Program-made: the position numbers and the translations under genes | Part shown: in pieces, positions 23,482 to 32,111 of the stretch | How positions within the stretch are numbered: position 1 is the first letter of the stretch | How the letters are laid out: each line of letters starts with the position of its first letter | The notes under the pieces: generated by a model | The model's input: the letters and a program-made list of their open reading frames with translations, nothing else | What the model was told of the DNA's origin: nothing | Database searches by the model: none | DNA from: Bacteroidales bacterium | Lineage (GTDB): Bacteria > Bacteroidota > Bacteroidia > Bacteroidales > UBA932 | DNA: 32,111 nt | NCBI GenBank assembly: GCA_017615445.1 | Contig: JAGAAD010000112.1 | Coordinates: forward strand, 1 to 32,111 | Reading direction: 5' to 3'

Positions 23482-26400
23482 ATGAAAAGTAAGTTTTTTA
23501 CTTGCCTTGCGGCGCTCCTAGTGAGCATATCCCTGATGGCCCAGACCGTTACGGTCACTGGTGTTGTCAAGGATGCCGTAGGTCCTGTCATTGAAGCTGC
23601 TGTCATCGAACAGGGGACCTTCAATGGCACCACTACCGACATCAACGGACGCTTCGAGCTCCCCGGAGTAAAACCGGGAGCCAACTTGGAGATCTCGTTG
23701 TTCGGTTACAAGACCGTCGTTTTAAAGGTTGATGGAAAAACCAATTTCGAGGTCTTATTGGAAGAGGACGCCTTGCTCCTGGACGATGTAGTCGTTGTCG
23801 GCTACGGTACGATGAAGAAGAGCGATGTCGCCGGCGCTTCCGTCTCTATGAAGGAAGACGCCATCAAGGGCTCGCTCATCACCAACATCGACCAGTCTCT
23901 CCAGGGCCGTGCGGCCGGTGTCACCGCAGTTCAGACTTCAGGTGCTCCGGGCGGTTCGTCCTCAATCCGCGTCCGTGGTCAAGCGACCATCAATGCCAAT
24001 GCAGAGCCTCTGTATGTCATTGACGGTGTTATCGTCCAGGGAGGCGGTTCCTCAGGCTTCGACTGGGGTGTGGGCGACGCACTCGGAAACGGTGCAGTCT
24101 CCACCATCTCCCCTCTCTCCACTATCAACCCTTCGGACATCGTGAGTATGGAAATCCTCAAGGATGCTTCCGCTACCGCAATCTACGGTGCACAGGGCGC
24201 CAACGGCGTTATCCTCATCACCACCAAGCGCGGTAAGGCCGGAGAAGCGAAGTTCTCCTACGACGGAATGTTCGCCGTTCAGCGTCAGACTCGCAGAATC
24301 GACCTTCTCAACCTCCGTGAATTCGCAGAGTACTACAACGACCTCGCCTCTGTGGGTATGGTCAGCAAGAACGAGTGGTACAGCGATCCTTCCCTTCTCG
24401 GAAAGGGAACCAACTGGCAGGACGCAATCTTCCGCACTGCTCTCCAGCATCAGCACCAGATCAGCGCCCAGGGCGGATCGGACAAGGTTCAGTACTATGT
24501 CTCCGGTTCGTATATGGACCAGGAAGGAACCATCATCGGTTCTGAATTCTCCCGCTTCAGCGTCAGGACCAACCTCGACGCCAAGCTGAAGGACTGGTGG
24601 AAACTCGGTGTCAGCGCCACTTTCTCCAGCACGGATGAAAGTATGAAGCTTGCGGACTCCGACGAGGGTATCATCACCTACTCCCTCACTTCCCTCCCGA
24701 GCGCTCCTATCTATGATCAGGACGGAAACTACTTCAACTTCCAGATGGAGAATTACACCGTTGTCAACCCCGTTGCAATGGCTATGCTCGAGCAGATTCT
24801 CCTCAAGCGTCAGAAACTCTCCGGAAACATCTTCTCCGACATCAACTTTATGCCTAATCTTGTCTGGCACGCAGAACTCGGTTACGACGTTTCCTACTCA
24901 CAGGGCGAGACCTTCAATCCTTCCGTGAGCTTCAGCACATATAAGCGCGCGGCTAACGAGGTCAGCACCCAGAAGAACAATTCCATCTTCTGGCAGCTCA
25001 AGAACTACCTCACCTATTCTAACACCATCGACAAGAACAGCTTCACTGCGATGGTCGGTCAGGAGTGCTGGGAAAGCAGGTGGGATTATATGTCTGTCTA
25101 CAACACCGAGCTCCCTTCCAACGACGTTGTGAACCCGGCTCTCGGCGCAGGTACCCCGAAGATCGGATATGGTTTCGGTTCTTCCGCAATGGCCTCCTTC
25201 TTCACCCGTGAGACTTACAACTACGACAACCGTTACATCGCGACATACACATTCCGCTATGACGGTTCTTCGAACTTCGGTCCCAACAAGCGCTGGGCCC
25301 CGTTCCACTCCCTCGCCCTCGCCTGGAGATTCTCTAACGAAGAATTCTTCCCGAAGGGAATCGTGAACGAAGGTAAACTCCGTTTCGGCTGGGGACAGAC
25401 CGGTAACGCTTCCATCGGCGGTTACAAGTGGGGTGCTGCTATGCAGAAACTTACCACTGGTCTCGGCGACGGATATCGTCAGACCAACATCCCCAACCTC
25501 GACGTTATGTGGGAGAAGCAGCAGCAGATCAATGTCGGTCTCGACCTCAGCTTCCTCGACAACCGCGTGAGCCTCGTCGCCGAGCTGTATGACCGTGTTT
25601 CGGACAATATGCTTATGCCTCTGCAGATGCCTTCCTATATGGGTACCAGCGGCAACGGCGCCACTTCCCTTGCCGCTCCTTACGGCAACTACGGAAAGAT
25701 TGACAACAGAGGTCTCGAGCTCACTCTCAACGTTCACCCGGTTGCGACCAGGGACTTCCACTGGGAGACTGAAGGACAGATTTCCTTCAACCGCAACAAA
25801 CTCGTCGCTCTCTCAGGTACCGCTTCCGCAGCCATCGTAGGTTACGGTCAGTGGAACGACGTGGTGTCCGTCTCCAACATCGGAGAGCCTCTCTTCAGCT
25901 TCTACGGCTATCGGACCGACGGCATCTACCAGACCATCGACGAAGTTATGGCCGGTCCTGTCTCCTGCGAGACACTCAAGGACAAGGCAACCGTCAGCGA
26001 AGGAGTGTACACCGGATCCCAGAATGCTGCCGATTACAACCAGTACAACACCACCTGGGTCGGTGACATCCGCTTCAAGGACCTGAACGGCGACGGCCTC
26101 ATCACCGAAGCCGACCGCACCAACATCGGTTCTCCGATGCCTCTCTTCACTTTCGGTCTCACCAACACCTTCACCTGGAAGAACTGGGATCTCACCGTCT
26201 TCCTCAATGGTTCTTATGGAAACAAGGTACTCAACTACCTCAATATGAAGACCGGCAATATGAAGAGCGCCTGGAGCAACCAGCCCGCTTCCGTACTAAA
26301 CCGCGCCCGTCTTGAGGTCATCGATCCCGACAAGACCTACGACGGAACCGGCGGAATCTGGAACTGGTACGAGGATCCCGAGAACGTGAAGGTCGCCAAT

Positions 26401-26724
26401 CCCGGCGCCGTCATCCCTCGCGCCACTACCGGAGACCCGAACGACAACGACCGCCTCAGCGACCGTTACATCGAGGACGGCTCCTACCTCCGCGTAAAGA
26501 ACATCACCCTCGGCTACACCCTGCCCAAGGAAATGCTCCGCAAGGCAAAGATCGAGAGCGTGAGAGTTCAGGTCAACATTCAGAACCTCTTCACCTTCAC
26601 CAAGTACACCGGCTACGATCCTGAAATCGGCGCCAGTATGGCTTCCGTGAACGTGATGGGTCTGGACAACGGCCGTTATCCTTCCCCTACCGCTTACTCG
26701 ATGGGAGTAAACATCACATTCTAA
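23482..26724 (+). CDS. susC: SusC/RagA-type TonB-linked outer-membrane transporter
   Basis: The 1080-residue protein begins with a signal peptide (SISLMAQ). A carboxypeptidase-regulatory-like domain follows (about residues 22-95, VTGVVKDAVGPVIEAAV and TTTDINGRFEL). Then come the TonB-box-like DDVVVVGYGTMKKSDVAGA and the plug domain with RGQATINANAEPLYVIDGV and ATAIYGAQGANGVILITTKRG, all classic SusC motifs. The rest is the 22-stranded barrel ending in an aromatic residue (GVNITF). It imports glycan oligosaccharides across the outer membrane with the SusD lipoprotein as lid. It is the first gene of an operon with susD 16 bp downstream. No CATG occurs in its 3.2 kb. Confidence 0.97.
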   Translation: MKSKFFTCLAALLVSISLMAQTVTVTGVVKDAVGPVIEAAVIEQGTFNGTTTDINGRFELPGVKPGANLEISLFGYKTVVLKVDGKTNFEVLLEEDALLLDDVVVVGYGTMKKSDVAGASVSMKEDAIKGSLITNIDQSLQGRAAGVTAVQTSGAPGGSSSIRVRGQATINANAEPLYVIDGVIVQGGGSSGFDWGVGDALGNGAVSTISPLSTINPSDIVSMEILKDASATAIYGAQGANGVILITTKRGKAGEAKFSYDGMFAVQRQTRRIDLLNLREFAEYYNDLASVGMVSKNEWYSDPSLLGKGTNWQDAIFRTALQHQHQISAQGGSDKVQYYVSGSYMDQEGTIIGSEFSRFSVRTNLDAKLKDWWKLGVSATFSSTDESMKLADSDEGIITYSLTSLPSAPIYDQDGNYFNFQMENYTVVNPVAMAMLEQILLKRQKLSGNIFSDINFMPNLVWHAELGYDVSYSQGETFNPSVSFSTYKRAANEVSTQKNNSIFWQLKNYLTYSNTIDKNSFTAMVGQECWESRWDYMSVYNTELPSNDVVNPALGAGTPKIGYGFGSSAMASFFTRETYNYDNRYIATYTFRYDGSSNFGPNKRWAPFHSLALAWRFSNEEFFPKGIVNEGKLRFGWGQTGNASIGGYKWGAAMQKLTTGLGDGYRQTNIPNLDVMWEKQQQINVGLDLSFLDNRVSLVAELYDRVSDNMLMPLQMPSYMGTSGNGATSLAAPYGNYGKIDNRGLELTLNVHPVATRDFHWETEGQISFNRNKLVALSGTASAAIVGYGQWNDVVSVSNIGEPLFSFYGYRTDGIYQTIDEVMAGPVSCETLKDKATVSEGVYTGSQNAADYNQYNTTWVGDIRFKDLNGDGLITEADRTNIGSPMPLFTFGLTNTFTWKNWDLTVFLNGSYGNKVLNYLNMKTGNMKSAWSNQPASVLNRARLEVIDPDKTYDGTGGIWNWYEDPENVKVANPGAVIPRATTGDPNDNDRLSDRYIEDGSYLRVKNITLGYTLPKEMLRKAKIESVRVQVNIQNLFTFTKYTGYDPEIGASMASVNVMGLDNGRYPSPTAYSMGVNITF

Positions 26725-26740
26725 TTAGGAGGATACAGAT

Positions 26741-28501
26741 ATGAAAAATACCTTTAAATATATTGCACTTGCGTTAGTGGTCATTATGACCGCCGCTTCC
26801 TGCGAGGATTTCCTCACCCGTCCGGCAGAGGATTCGTACAACGAGTCCAACTTCTACCAGGATGAGAATCAGTGCATCCAGGGTGTGAATTACCTCTATA
26901 ACGCTCCGTGGTACGACGTTATCCGCGGTTTCCACCGTATCGGCGAATGCTTCTCCGGAAACTATTTTATGGGAAGCAGCCCTTACCAGCAGTTCACCCT
27001 CAACGGATCCGATTCCGAACTCTTCGATATGTCCAAGTCCCTTTGGGCTGTCAACGCAAACGCTATGACGGTGTACAACCGTATCAAGAGGGCGAATGTC
27101 AGCGAGGACGTCAAGAAGATGTGTATGGGTGAAGCTCTCACCTGGAAGGCAATGGCCTACTTCTTCCTCGTCCGCACTTTCGGCGACGTTCCCATCATCC
27201 ACGACGTTTCAGTGGAGGTTGCAGAGGGAACTTACAACACAGTCTATAAAGCTCCCAAGGCCCAGGTCTATGAGTACATCATCAAGGTCCTCGAAGAAGC
27301 TATGACTCTTCTTCCCAAGAAGGTCGGCAATATGGACGGACGTATCGATTTCTACAGCGCCGAGGCCCTTCTTGCAAAGGTTTACCTTCAGAAAGCCGGC
27401 GTCACCGGCACTCTCGTGCAGGCAGACCTCGACGAAGCAGCAAGACTTGCCAAGGACGTTATCGAGCATTCCGGACGCAACCTGATGGAGACTTACTCGG
27501 ATATCTTCCGTCTCCAGAACAACAAGAATATCGAGGCCCTCATTTCCTGGCATTGGTATTCTCCTTACAACCAGTGGACCTGCCAGAACTCCTTCCAGAG
27601 CGACCTTGCTGTCAAGGGTATGGACGAGTTCGCAGACACCTGGGGTGAGTGGAACGGTCCTTCTATCGCCCTTCAGGATCAGTTCGGCGTCAGCGCCATC
27701 CAGGATCCCGCCGCCCGTTCGGACGTGGACACCAGGCGCAAAGCAACTATGATGCTAGCAGGCGACAAGTACGACTACTTCTGGACCGCGAACGGCGGCT
27801 TCGATTACCTCCGTTTCTTCTACGATCCCGACTACGGCCCGAGCGGCACTACCCGCGCCAACGACGGCGAGATGAAGAGCCCCACCGGAGCCGGCTGCGT
27901 CAAGTTCCTCTATGGTGACGGAACTGACCACAAAAATGCGCTTGGTGTTTCCGCCGCCCGTATGAGCAACGGTCTCGCTACCCACATCCTGCGTCTTGCA
28001 GACATTTATCTGGTCTACTGCGAAGCCAAGCTCAATGGCCCTGGTTCAACCACTACCGACACGGATGCGTGCAACTACTACAACGCAATCCGCAACCGCG
28101 CAATCCCCGGTGCTGTCAGCGCCAAGACTTCCATCACCTTCGACGAAGTGTTCAAGGAGCGCAATCTCGAACTCGCGCTTGAGGGCGACCGCTGGTACGA
28201 CTATGTCCGCGTCGGCTACTACAATCCGAACTATGTTGTCACAGACATCCAGGCCCAGAGGCGCAACGGCTGGAAGGCCGGAGCCACGACCAAACTGGAC
28301 GATGTGTACAAGAGTTACTTCGAAACAGGTAGCTGGAACATTGCCGACATTACCTACGACACTGACCAGTACCCTATTCCTTCCGAAGATGCTATCCTGG
28401 CAATGGTCAAATCCGTCCCGTTCCCTTCAGAGGACGTCGTTTTCAACCCCAACCTCGACAAGGAACCTCAGGAGTATGACCTTTCCCGTTTTACTTTCTA
28501 A
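26741..28501 (+). CDS. susD: SusD/RagB-type surface glycan-binding lipoprotein
   Basis: The 586-residue lipoprotein has signal MTAASC, followed by acidic residues (CED) that fit the Bacteroidetes surface-export signal. It shows SusD features: the N-terminal FLTRPAEDSYNESNFY, TPR-like helices (LTWKAMAYFFLVRTFGDVPII, with the hallmark RxxxGDVPI), AEALLAKVYLQKAG, and the C-terminal FKERNLELALEGDRWYDYVRVG. It forms the lid of the SusC barrel and captures oligosaccharides. It starts 16 bp after susC with an AGGAGG-like sequence upstream, unusual in this window. Confidence 0.97.
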   Translation: MKNTFKYIALALVVIMTAASCEDFLTRPAEDSYNESNFYQDENQCIQGVNYLYNAPWYDVIRGFHRIGECFSGNYFMGSSPYQQFTLNGSDSELFDMSKSLWAVNANAMTVYNRIKRANVSEDVKKMCMGEALTWKAMAYFFLVRTFGDVPIIHDVSVEVAEGTYNTVYKAPKAQVYEYIIKVLEEAMTLLPKKVGNMDGRIDFYSAEALLAKVYLQKAGVTGTLVQADLDEAARLAKDVIEHSGRNLMETYSDIFRLQNNKNIEALISWHWYSPYNQWTCQNSFQSDLAVKGMDEFADTWGEWNGPSIALQDQFGVSAIQDPAARSDVDTRRKATMMLAGDKYDYFWTANGGFDYLRFFYDPDYGPSGTTRANDGEMKSPTGAGCVKFLYGDGTDHKNALGVSAARMSNGLATHILRLADIYLVYCEAKLNGPGSTTTDTDACNYYNAIRNRAIPGAVSAKTSITFDEVFKERNLELALEGDRWYDYVRVGYYNPNYVVTDIQAQRRNGWKAGATTKLDDVYKSYFETGSWNIADITYDTDQYPIPSEDAILAMVKSVPFPSEDVVFNPNLDKEPQEYDLSRFTF

Positions 28502-28519
28502 TCTTTAGCACAGCATATT

Positions 28520-29842
28520 ATGAAAAATACATTTGCAAAATTCGCTCTTTATGCTGCGGCGGTAATGATGCTGGGAGTCCTGGCAAATTCCTGCGAAGAC
28601 GAACCGGACAAGTTTGAACTTGCATCCGGTGTACCCACTGTCTACTACGTACGTCCTATGGCTGCTGCTGCGGCAGACTCCCTGCTCACCGGCGCCTATA
28701 TGGGCAACGGCATCTGCATCGTGGGTGACAACCTGCGCAGCGTGTACAAAATGTTCTTCAACGACCAGGAAGCCGTTCTGAACAACAGCTATATCACAGA
28801 CCACACCATCCTCGTGAACGTTCCTAACGAAATCCCCGGAGAGGTGTCCAACAAGATGTATCTCATCACCCAGGCGGCAGACACCGTGAAGTATGACTTC
28901 CAGGTGCTTGTGCCCGGTCCGGTCATCAATTCTATGTCGAACGAGTATGCCGCTCCCGGAAGCATCGCCACCCTCTACGGCGATTATTTCGTGGACGACC
29001 CCAACGTTCCGCTTGAACTTTTCGTGGGCGATACCAAGGCCACTGTGAAGAAAATCACCAAGGGTTATGTCCAGTTCGAGGTTCCTGCAACCGCGGTCGA
29101 GGGCGCCATCAAGGTCACCAACATCTATGGCCAGGCGACTTCATCCTTCCACTACAAGGATTCCCGCGGAATGCTCTTCAACTTCGACACCGACCCGCAC
29201 CCCGCCAACCACGGCTGGCACGCTATGGTAGTCGAGACCGACGAGACTGCCCTTGACGGCAACTTCCTCCGTCTCGGTGATCCCAACGTAACTCTGGACG
29301 AAGACGGTGGTTGGAACGACTCCAACTTCTCATTCGAGTACTGGCCCGGCGACTGGGACGATCCGGTAACATACGCCGACAGCCCCCGTCTGACCGACTT
29401 CGTGGACTTCTCCGACTGGGAGAATATGTCATTCAAGTTCGAGCTTTACATCCCGAAGAGCAATCCCTGGATGGCCGGTTCTATGCAGATTATCTGCGCC
29501 GGTGTGGATAAGATCACCGGCGGCGCCGGCGGAGCCCTGGACTTTGAAGGCACAACTACCGCAGGTGCCAACAACAACTTCTTCCACGACGGTCCGCTCC
29601 CTCGCGGTCTGTACACTCCCTGGGCCTCAACCGGTTCCTTCGACACAGGCGACGAGTGGATTACCGTCACTCTTCCCTATTCCAATTTCATCTATTCGGA
29701 AACCGGCGGTTTAGCCACCGGCACTCTCAAGCCCACAGATTTCTCCTCTCTTACCATCTTTGTGTGGAGCGGCGGCACCAAGGGTACCGAGTGCAAGCCC
29801 GTGATGAAGATCGACAACATCCGTGCTGTTCCCAACAAATAA
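28520..29842 (+). CDS. Glycan-binding surface lipoprotein with IPT/TIG domains
   Basis: The 440-residue lipoprotein (lipobox LANSC, then acidic EDE, consistent with surface export) has two Ig-like IPT/TIG domains (about residues 40-130 and 135-215, PGSIATLYGDYF being typical). A C-terminal beta-sandwich follows, starting near FNFDTDPHPANHGWH and rich in surface Trp and acidic residues. The layout matches surface glycan-binding proteins of SusCD loci of the xyloglucan/mannan type. It increases capture of the polysaccharide at the cell surface. The gene is 18 bp after susD and 13 bp before the next lipoprotein gene, so it belongs to the operon. Confidence 0.87.
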   Translation: MKNTFAKFALYAAAVMMLGVLANSCEDEPDKFELASGVPTVYYVRPMAAAAADSLLTGAYMGNGICIVGDNLRSVYKMFFNDQEAVLNNSYITDHTILVNVPNEIPGEVSNKMYLITQAADTVKYDFQVLVPGPVINSMSNEYAAPGSIATLYGDYFVDDPNVPLELFVGDTKATVKKITKGYVQFEVPATAVEGAIKVTNIYGQATSSFHYKDSRGMLFNFDTDPHPANHGWHAMVVETDETALDGNFLRLGDPNVTLDEDGGWNDSNFSFEYWPGDWDDPVTYADSPRLTDFVDFSDWENMSFKFELYIPKSNPWMAGSMQIICAGVDKITGGAGGALDFEGTTTAGANNNFFHDGPLPRGLYTPWASTGSFDTGDEWITVTLPYSNFIYSETGGLATGTLKPTDFSSLTIFVWSGGTKGTECKPVMKIDNIRAVPNK

Positions 29843-29855
29843 TTGATAGATGCAT

Positions 29856-32111
29856 ATGAAAAAGATATTCAAATTTGCAACAATTCTGGCCGCTCTCTCA
29901 CTGTTGGCGCTTTCCTGCAACCCGGATGAACTCAGCACCGAGCAGTTTGAGACCAATGCCGTCGTGCTTCAGGCCTATGGCCCGCAGCCCGTGGTTCGCG
30001 GCGGACAGCTTCGTTTCATCGGATCCAACCTCCAGAATGTGGTGTCCGTGACTATTCCGGCTGACAATGTCATCACCGAAATCGAAGTGGTCGCTTCCGG
30101 AGTGCATTCCGAGATTCGCGTAACCGTGCCGAAGGAGACTTCCGAGCCCGGCTTCCCCGTGCTCACTCTCAAGGACGGCACAACTATCACCGGTAAAACC
30201 GCTCTCACCTACAGCGAGCCCATTTCTATCGATGAACTCACCCCGGCCGAGATCCTTCCCGGAGGAGAACTCACCATCAAAGGTGATTATCTCAACCTTA
30301 TCCACGAAGTCATCTTCGCCGACAAGGTGAAGATCTCCGAAGATGCGTTCACGGCCCACAACCGCTACACCATCAAGGTGACCGTACCCGAGACGGCACG
30401 TACCGGAAAGGTGGGTCTGGGAACCGTTGATGAGCTGAAAATCGCAGGAGCTGAGAACGAAAAAGATCTTCTCGCGACCCTCAACATCGTGGAATCCGAG
30501 GCTGAACTCGTGGTCAAGACAGCGAAGGGAACGCTTGCAGCCGATCCTATCAAGGCAGGCGCAGCCGCAACTATCACCGGAACCAACCTCAAGCTTGTCA
30601 AGAGCGTTAAATTCGACGACGCAACCGTTACCGAGTTTACGACCGCTACTGACACAGAGCTCAGCTTCGCCCTTCCCGCAACTGCGAAAGACGGCGCTGT
30701 CGCTATTGTTATGGCTTCCGGCGTGGAGGTAGCAGCCGGCACTCTCACCACCATCGTCCCGACCGGACTGAGCGCAGCTCCCGCCCCTGTCAAGAACGGT
30801 GCGGCGCTGACCGTCAGCGGAAACGACCTTGATCTGGTGACCGCGGCTGACTTCCCCAATGCAGAAGGTGCTGAATTCGAGTTTGCCGCAGGCAAGCTTA
30901 CCGTAACCGTACCCGAAAAAGCTCAGGAGGACTCCCTGACCCTTACTCAGGCCAACGGTAAAAGCGTAAAAGTTGCTTTCAGCCTTGTGAAGCCCGAGTT
31001 TTTAGCTTACAGCGCAGGAAAAGTTTCCGCCGGTGGAATGCTCTCAATTGCAGGTACGAATCTGGACCTTGTCAAGTCTATCACCTTTGTCTCAGACGGT
31101 GAAGACGCCACGGCCGAATTTGAGAGCGGGGAGAACTTCATCAACCTGCAGGTTCCAATGTCTGCCAAGACAGGCAAGCCTACCTTGAATCTCAAGAACG
31201 GGACAACTATGGAGATTCCTTCGATCAATGTGGTTGAAGCAGTCTTCGCATACTTCAAATCGATCCCGGAGGAGACGGTGAAGGCTGGTGAAATATTCAC
31301 TGCGACCATCGCCAACCCCGATGTGCTTCAATATATTGAGGTTAACGGCGAAAAGATTCCCCATCTGCTCAATGGAATGACCCTCTACTTTGTTGTCCCC
31401 AGCGGTGCAAAAGCCAAGACAAACGTGAGACTTATTTCCTCGAACGGAGATATCACTTATATAATTGATTTTGACCCGGGTGATCGCATCGTCACCACTA
31501 TCTGGCACGGATATGAATCTGTCACCTGGAGCGCCGGAGCCGTTACGGCCCTGTCCTGGGGTGGCTATGACTGGTCTGCCGTAAAGCCCGGAATGATACT
31601 CAAGGCCACATACACAATTGATGACGAAGGCGGATGCATCCGCTTCGGCAACGGCTCTTGGGTTTCGCTCCCCAGCCTTGCAGGTCTTGCTCCTGACGGA
31701 AATCTCCCTCTCCAGGAAGGTGGCCACGAAATTGTCCTCACCGAAGAAGACATCACCTTTATGGTAGACAATGGAGGTCTCGTTGTCTGCGGAACCGGCT
31801 ATACCATCACTTACATAGATCTCATCGAGTTGATCCCTCAGGAGACAGCTATTTGGGAAGGCAACTCCACCGTCACTTGGGGCGGCGGTGCCGTTACGGA
31901 TCTGTCCTGGGGCGGCTATGACTGGTCTACCGTCACTCCCGGGACCATCCTCTGCGCGCACTACACCATTGATGACGAAGGCGGTTGCATCCGCTTCGGC
32001 AACGGATCTTGGAATTCTATTCCAAGCCTTGCGGGTCTTGCTGCAGACGGAAACCTCCCTCTCCAGGAAGGCGGCCACGAGGTGACTCTCACAGCAGAAG
32101 ACATTGACTTC
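29856..32111 (+). CDS. Long multi-domain surface lipoprotein, SusE/SGBP-like (3' end beyond window)
   Basis: The open frame runs 752 codons to the window edge without a stop. ATG 29856 gives a signal ending in LLALSC with NPDE after the Cys; an ATG 6 bp upstream is possible. About residues 35-545 consist of five or six Ig-like IPT/TIG units, each with a GGxLxIxGxNLxLVxSVxF strand pattern. Two copies of a 117-residue Trp/Gly-rich module follow, starting at about residue 549 (IWHGYESVTW, LSWGGYDWS, CIRFGNGSW, LQEGGHE); the second is cut by the window. These look like carbohydrate-binding modules. The protein is probably a reach-extending glycan-binding arm of the locus. A catalytic domain beyond the window cannot be excluded. 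Confidence 0.85.
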   Translation, partial: MKKIFKFATILAALSLLALSCNPDELSTEQFETNAVVLQAYGPQPVVRGGQLRFIGSNLQNVVSVTIPADNVITEIEVVASGVHSEIRVTVPKETSEPGFPVLTLKDGTTITGKTALTYSEPISIDELTPAEILPGGELTIKGDYLNLIHEVIFADKVKISEDAFTAHNRYTIKVTVPETARTGKVGLGTVDELKIAGAENEKDLLATLNIVESEAELVVKTAKGTLAADPIKAGAAATITGTNLKLVKSVKFDDATVTEFTTATDTELSFALPATAKDGAVAIVMASGVEVAAGTLTTIVPTGLSAAPAPVKNGAALTVSGNDLDLVTAADFPNAEGAEFEFAAGKLTVTVPEKAQEDSLTLTQANGKSVKVAFSLVKPEFLAYSAGKVSAGGMLSIAGTNLDLVKSITFVSDGEDATAEFESGENFINLQVPMSAKTGKPTLNLKNGTTMEIPSINVVEAVFAYFKSIPEETVKAGEIFTATIANPDVLQYIEVNGEKIPHLLNGMTLYFVVPSGAKAKTNVRLISSNGDITYIIDFDPGDRIVTTIWHGYESVTWSAGAVTALSWGGYDWSAVKPGMILKATYTIDDEGGCIRFGNGSWVSLPSLAGLAPDGNLPLQEGGHEIVLTEEDITFMVDNGGLVVCGTGYTITYIDLIELIPQETAIWEGNSTVTWGGGAVTDLSWGGYDWSTVTPGTILCAHYTIDDEGGCIRFGNGSWNSIPSLAGLAADGNLPLQEGGHEVTLTAEDIDF
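31497..32111 (+). repeat. Tandem 351-bp repeat encoding two binding-module copies
   Basis: Copy 1 (31497-31847) and copy 2 (31848 to the window end) have a period of exactly 351 bp. Parts are nearly identical in DNA: the stretches after ATTGATGACGAAGGCGG (copies at about 31616 and 31967) differ by only a few silent bases. This points to a recent in-frame duplication or to gene conversion. Confidence 0.9.

Noticed and set aside
1..32111. CRISPR array, tRNA, rRNA, transposase or integrase genes
   Set aside because: No regularly spaced short direct repeats, cloverleaf-like sequence, rRNA segments or recombinase motifs were seen on either strand.

Overview
The window is a stretch of chromosome from a GC-rich member of the Bacteroidales. 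The evidence is the SusC/SusD pair with surface lipoproteins, the Bacteroidetes promoter consensus (-7 TAnnTTTG, -33 TTG about 20 bp upstream) in front of most transcription units, the near absence of Shine-Dalgarno sites, and the set of core genes. I cannot name a genus; an uncultured gut or rumen lineage is plausible but is only inference.

Left part (1-6.85 kb): a 240-bp structured repeat (R, 39-279) is followed by a leftward block: a radical SAM/SPASM protein with an overlapping small lipoprotein, then yccF with msrA. A divergent SGNH-hydrolase lipoprotein, a Na/Pi cotransporter and a DUF486 membrane protein run rightward. A leftward winged-helix protein (AlkZ-related) ends this block. A second, inverted copy of the repeat (R', 6443-6632) follows, together with a 74-bp fragment of the radical SAM 3' end. 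R and R' therefore bracket about 6.2 kb as inverted repeats.

Middle (6.85-19.7 kb): pyruvate:ferredoxin oxidoreductase; a large leftward lipoprotein in a unit with a stand-alone LysR-type HTH protein; a divergent outer-membrane protein with about twenty 'DTV' repeats, followed by a PlsC-like acyltransferase; a 57-residue 2[4Fe-4S] ferredoxin, a likely electron acceptor for the oxidoreductase; a DUF1573 protein; and topoisomerase IV subunit B with a second acyltransferase.

Right part (19.7-32.1 kb): the rpsF-rpsR-rplI operon, then a convergent cellobiose/AGE-type 2-epimerase. A 370-bp intergenic region holds two covarying dyads and a larger folded element. A polysaccharide-utilisation locus follows: an AraC regulator, then susC, susD, a glycan-binding surface lipoprotein and a long multi-domain surface lipoprotein that runs off the window. 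The 2-epimerase beside SusCD makes a beta-mannan or cello-oligosaccharide substrate a reasonable guess. No glycoside hydrolase lies inside the window.

The most unexpected signal is compositional. The tetranucleotide CATG occurs nearly 60 times in the first 19.1 kb, and I find none in the last 13 kb, where codons ahead of Met end in T instead of the otherwise favoured C. Other points for a second look are the inverted structured repeats, the twin operator with compensatory changes, a group of probably leaderless genes, and the highly repetitive outer-membrane protein.
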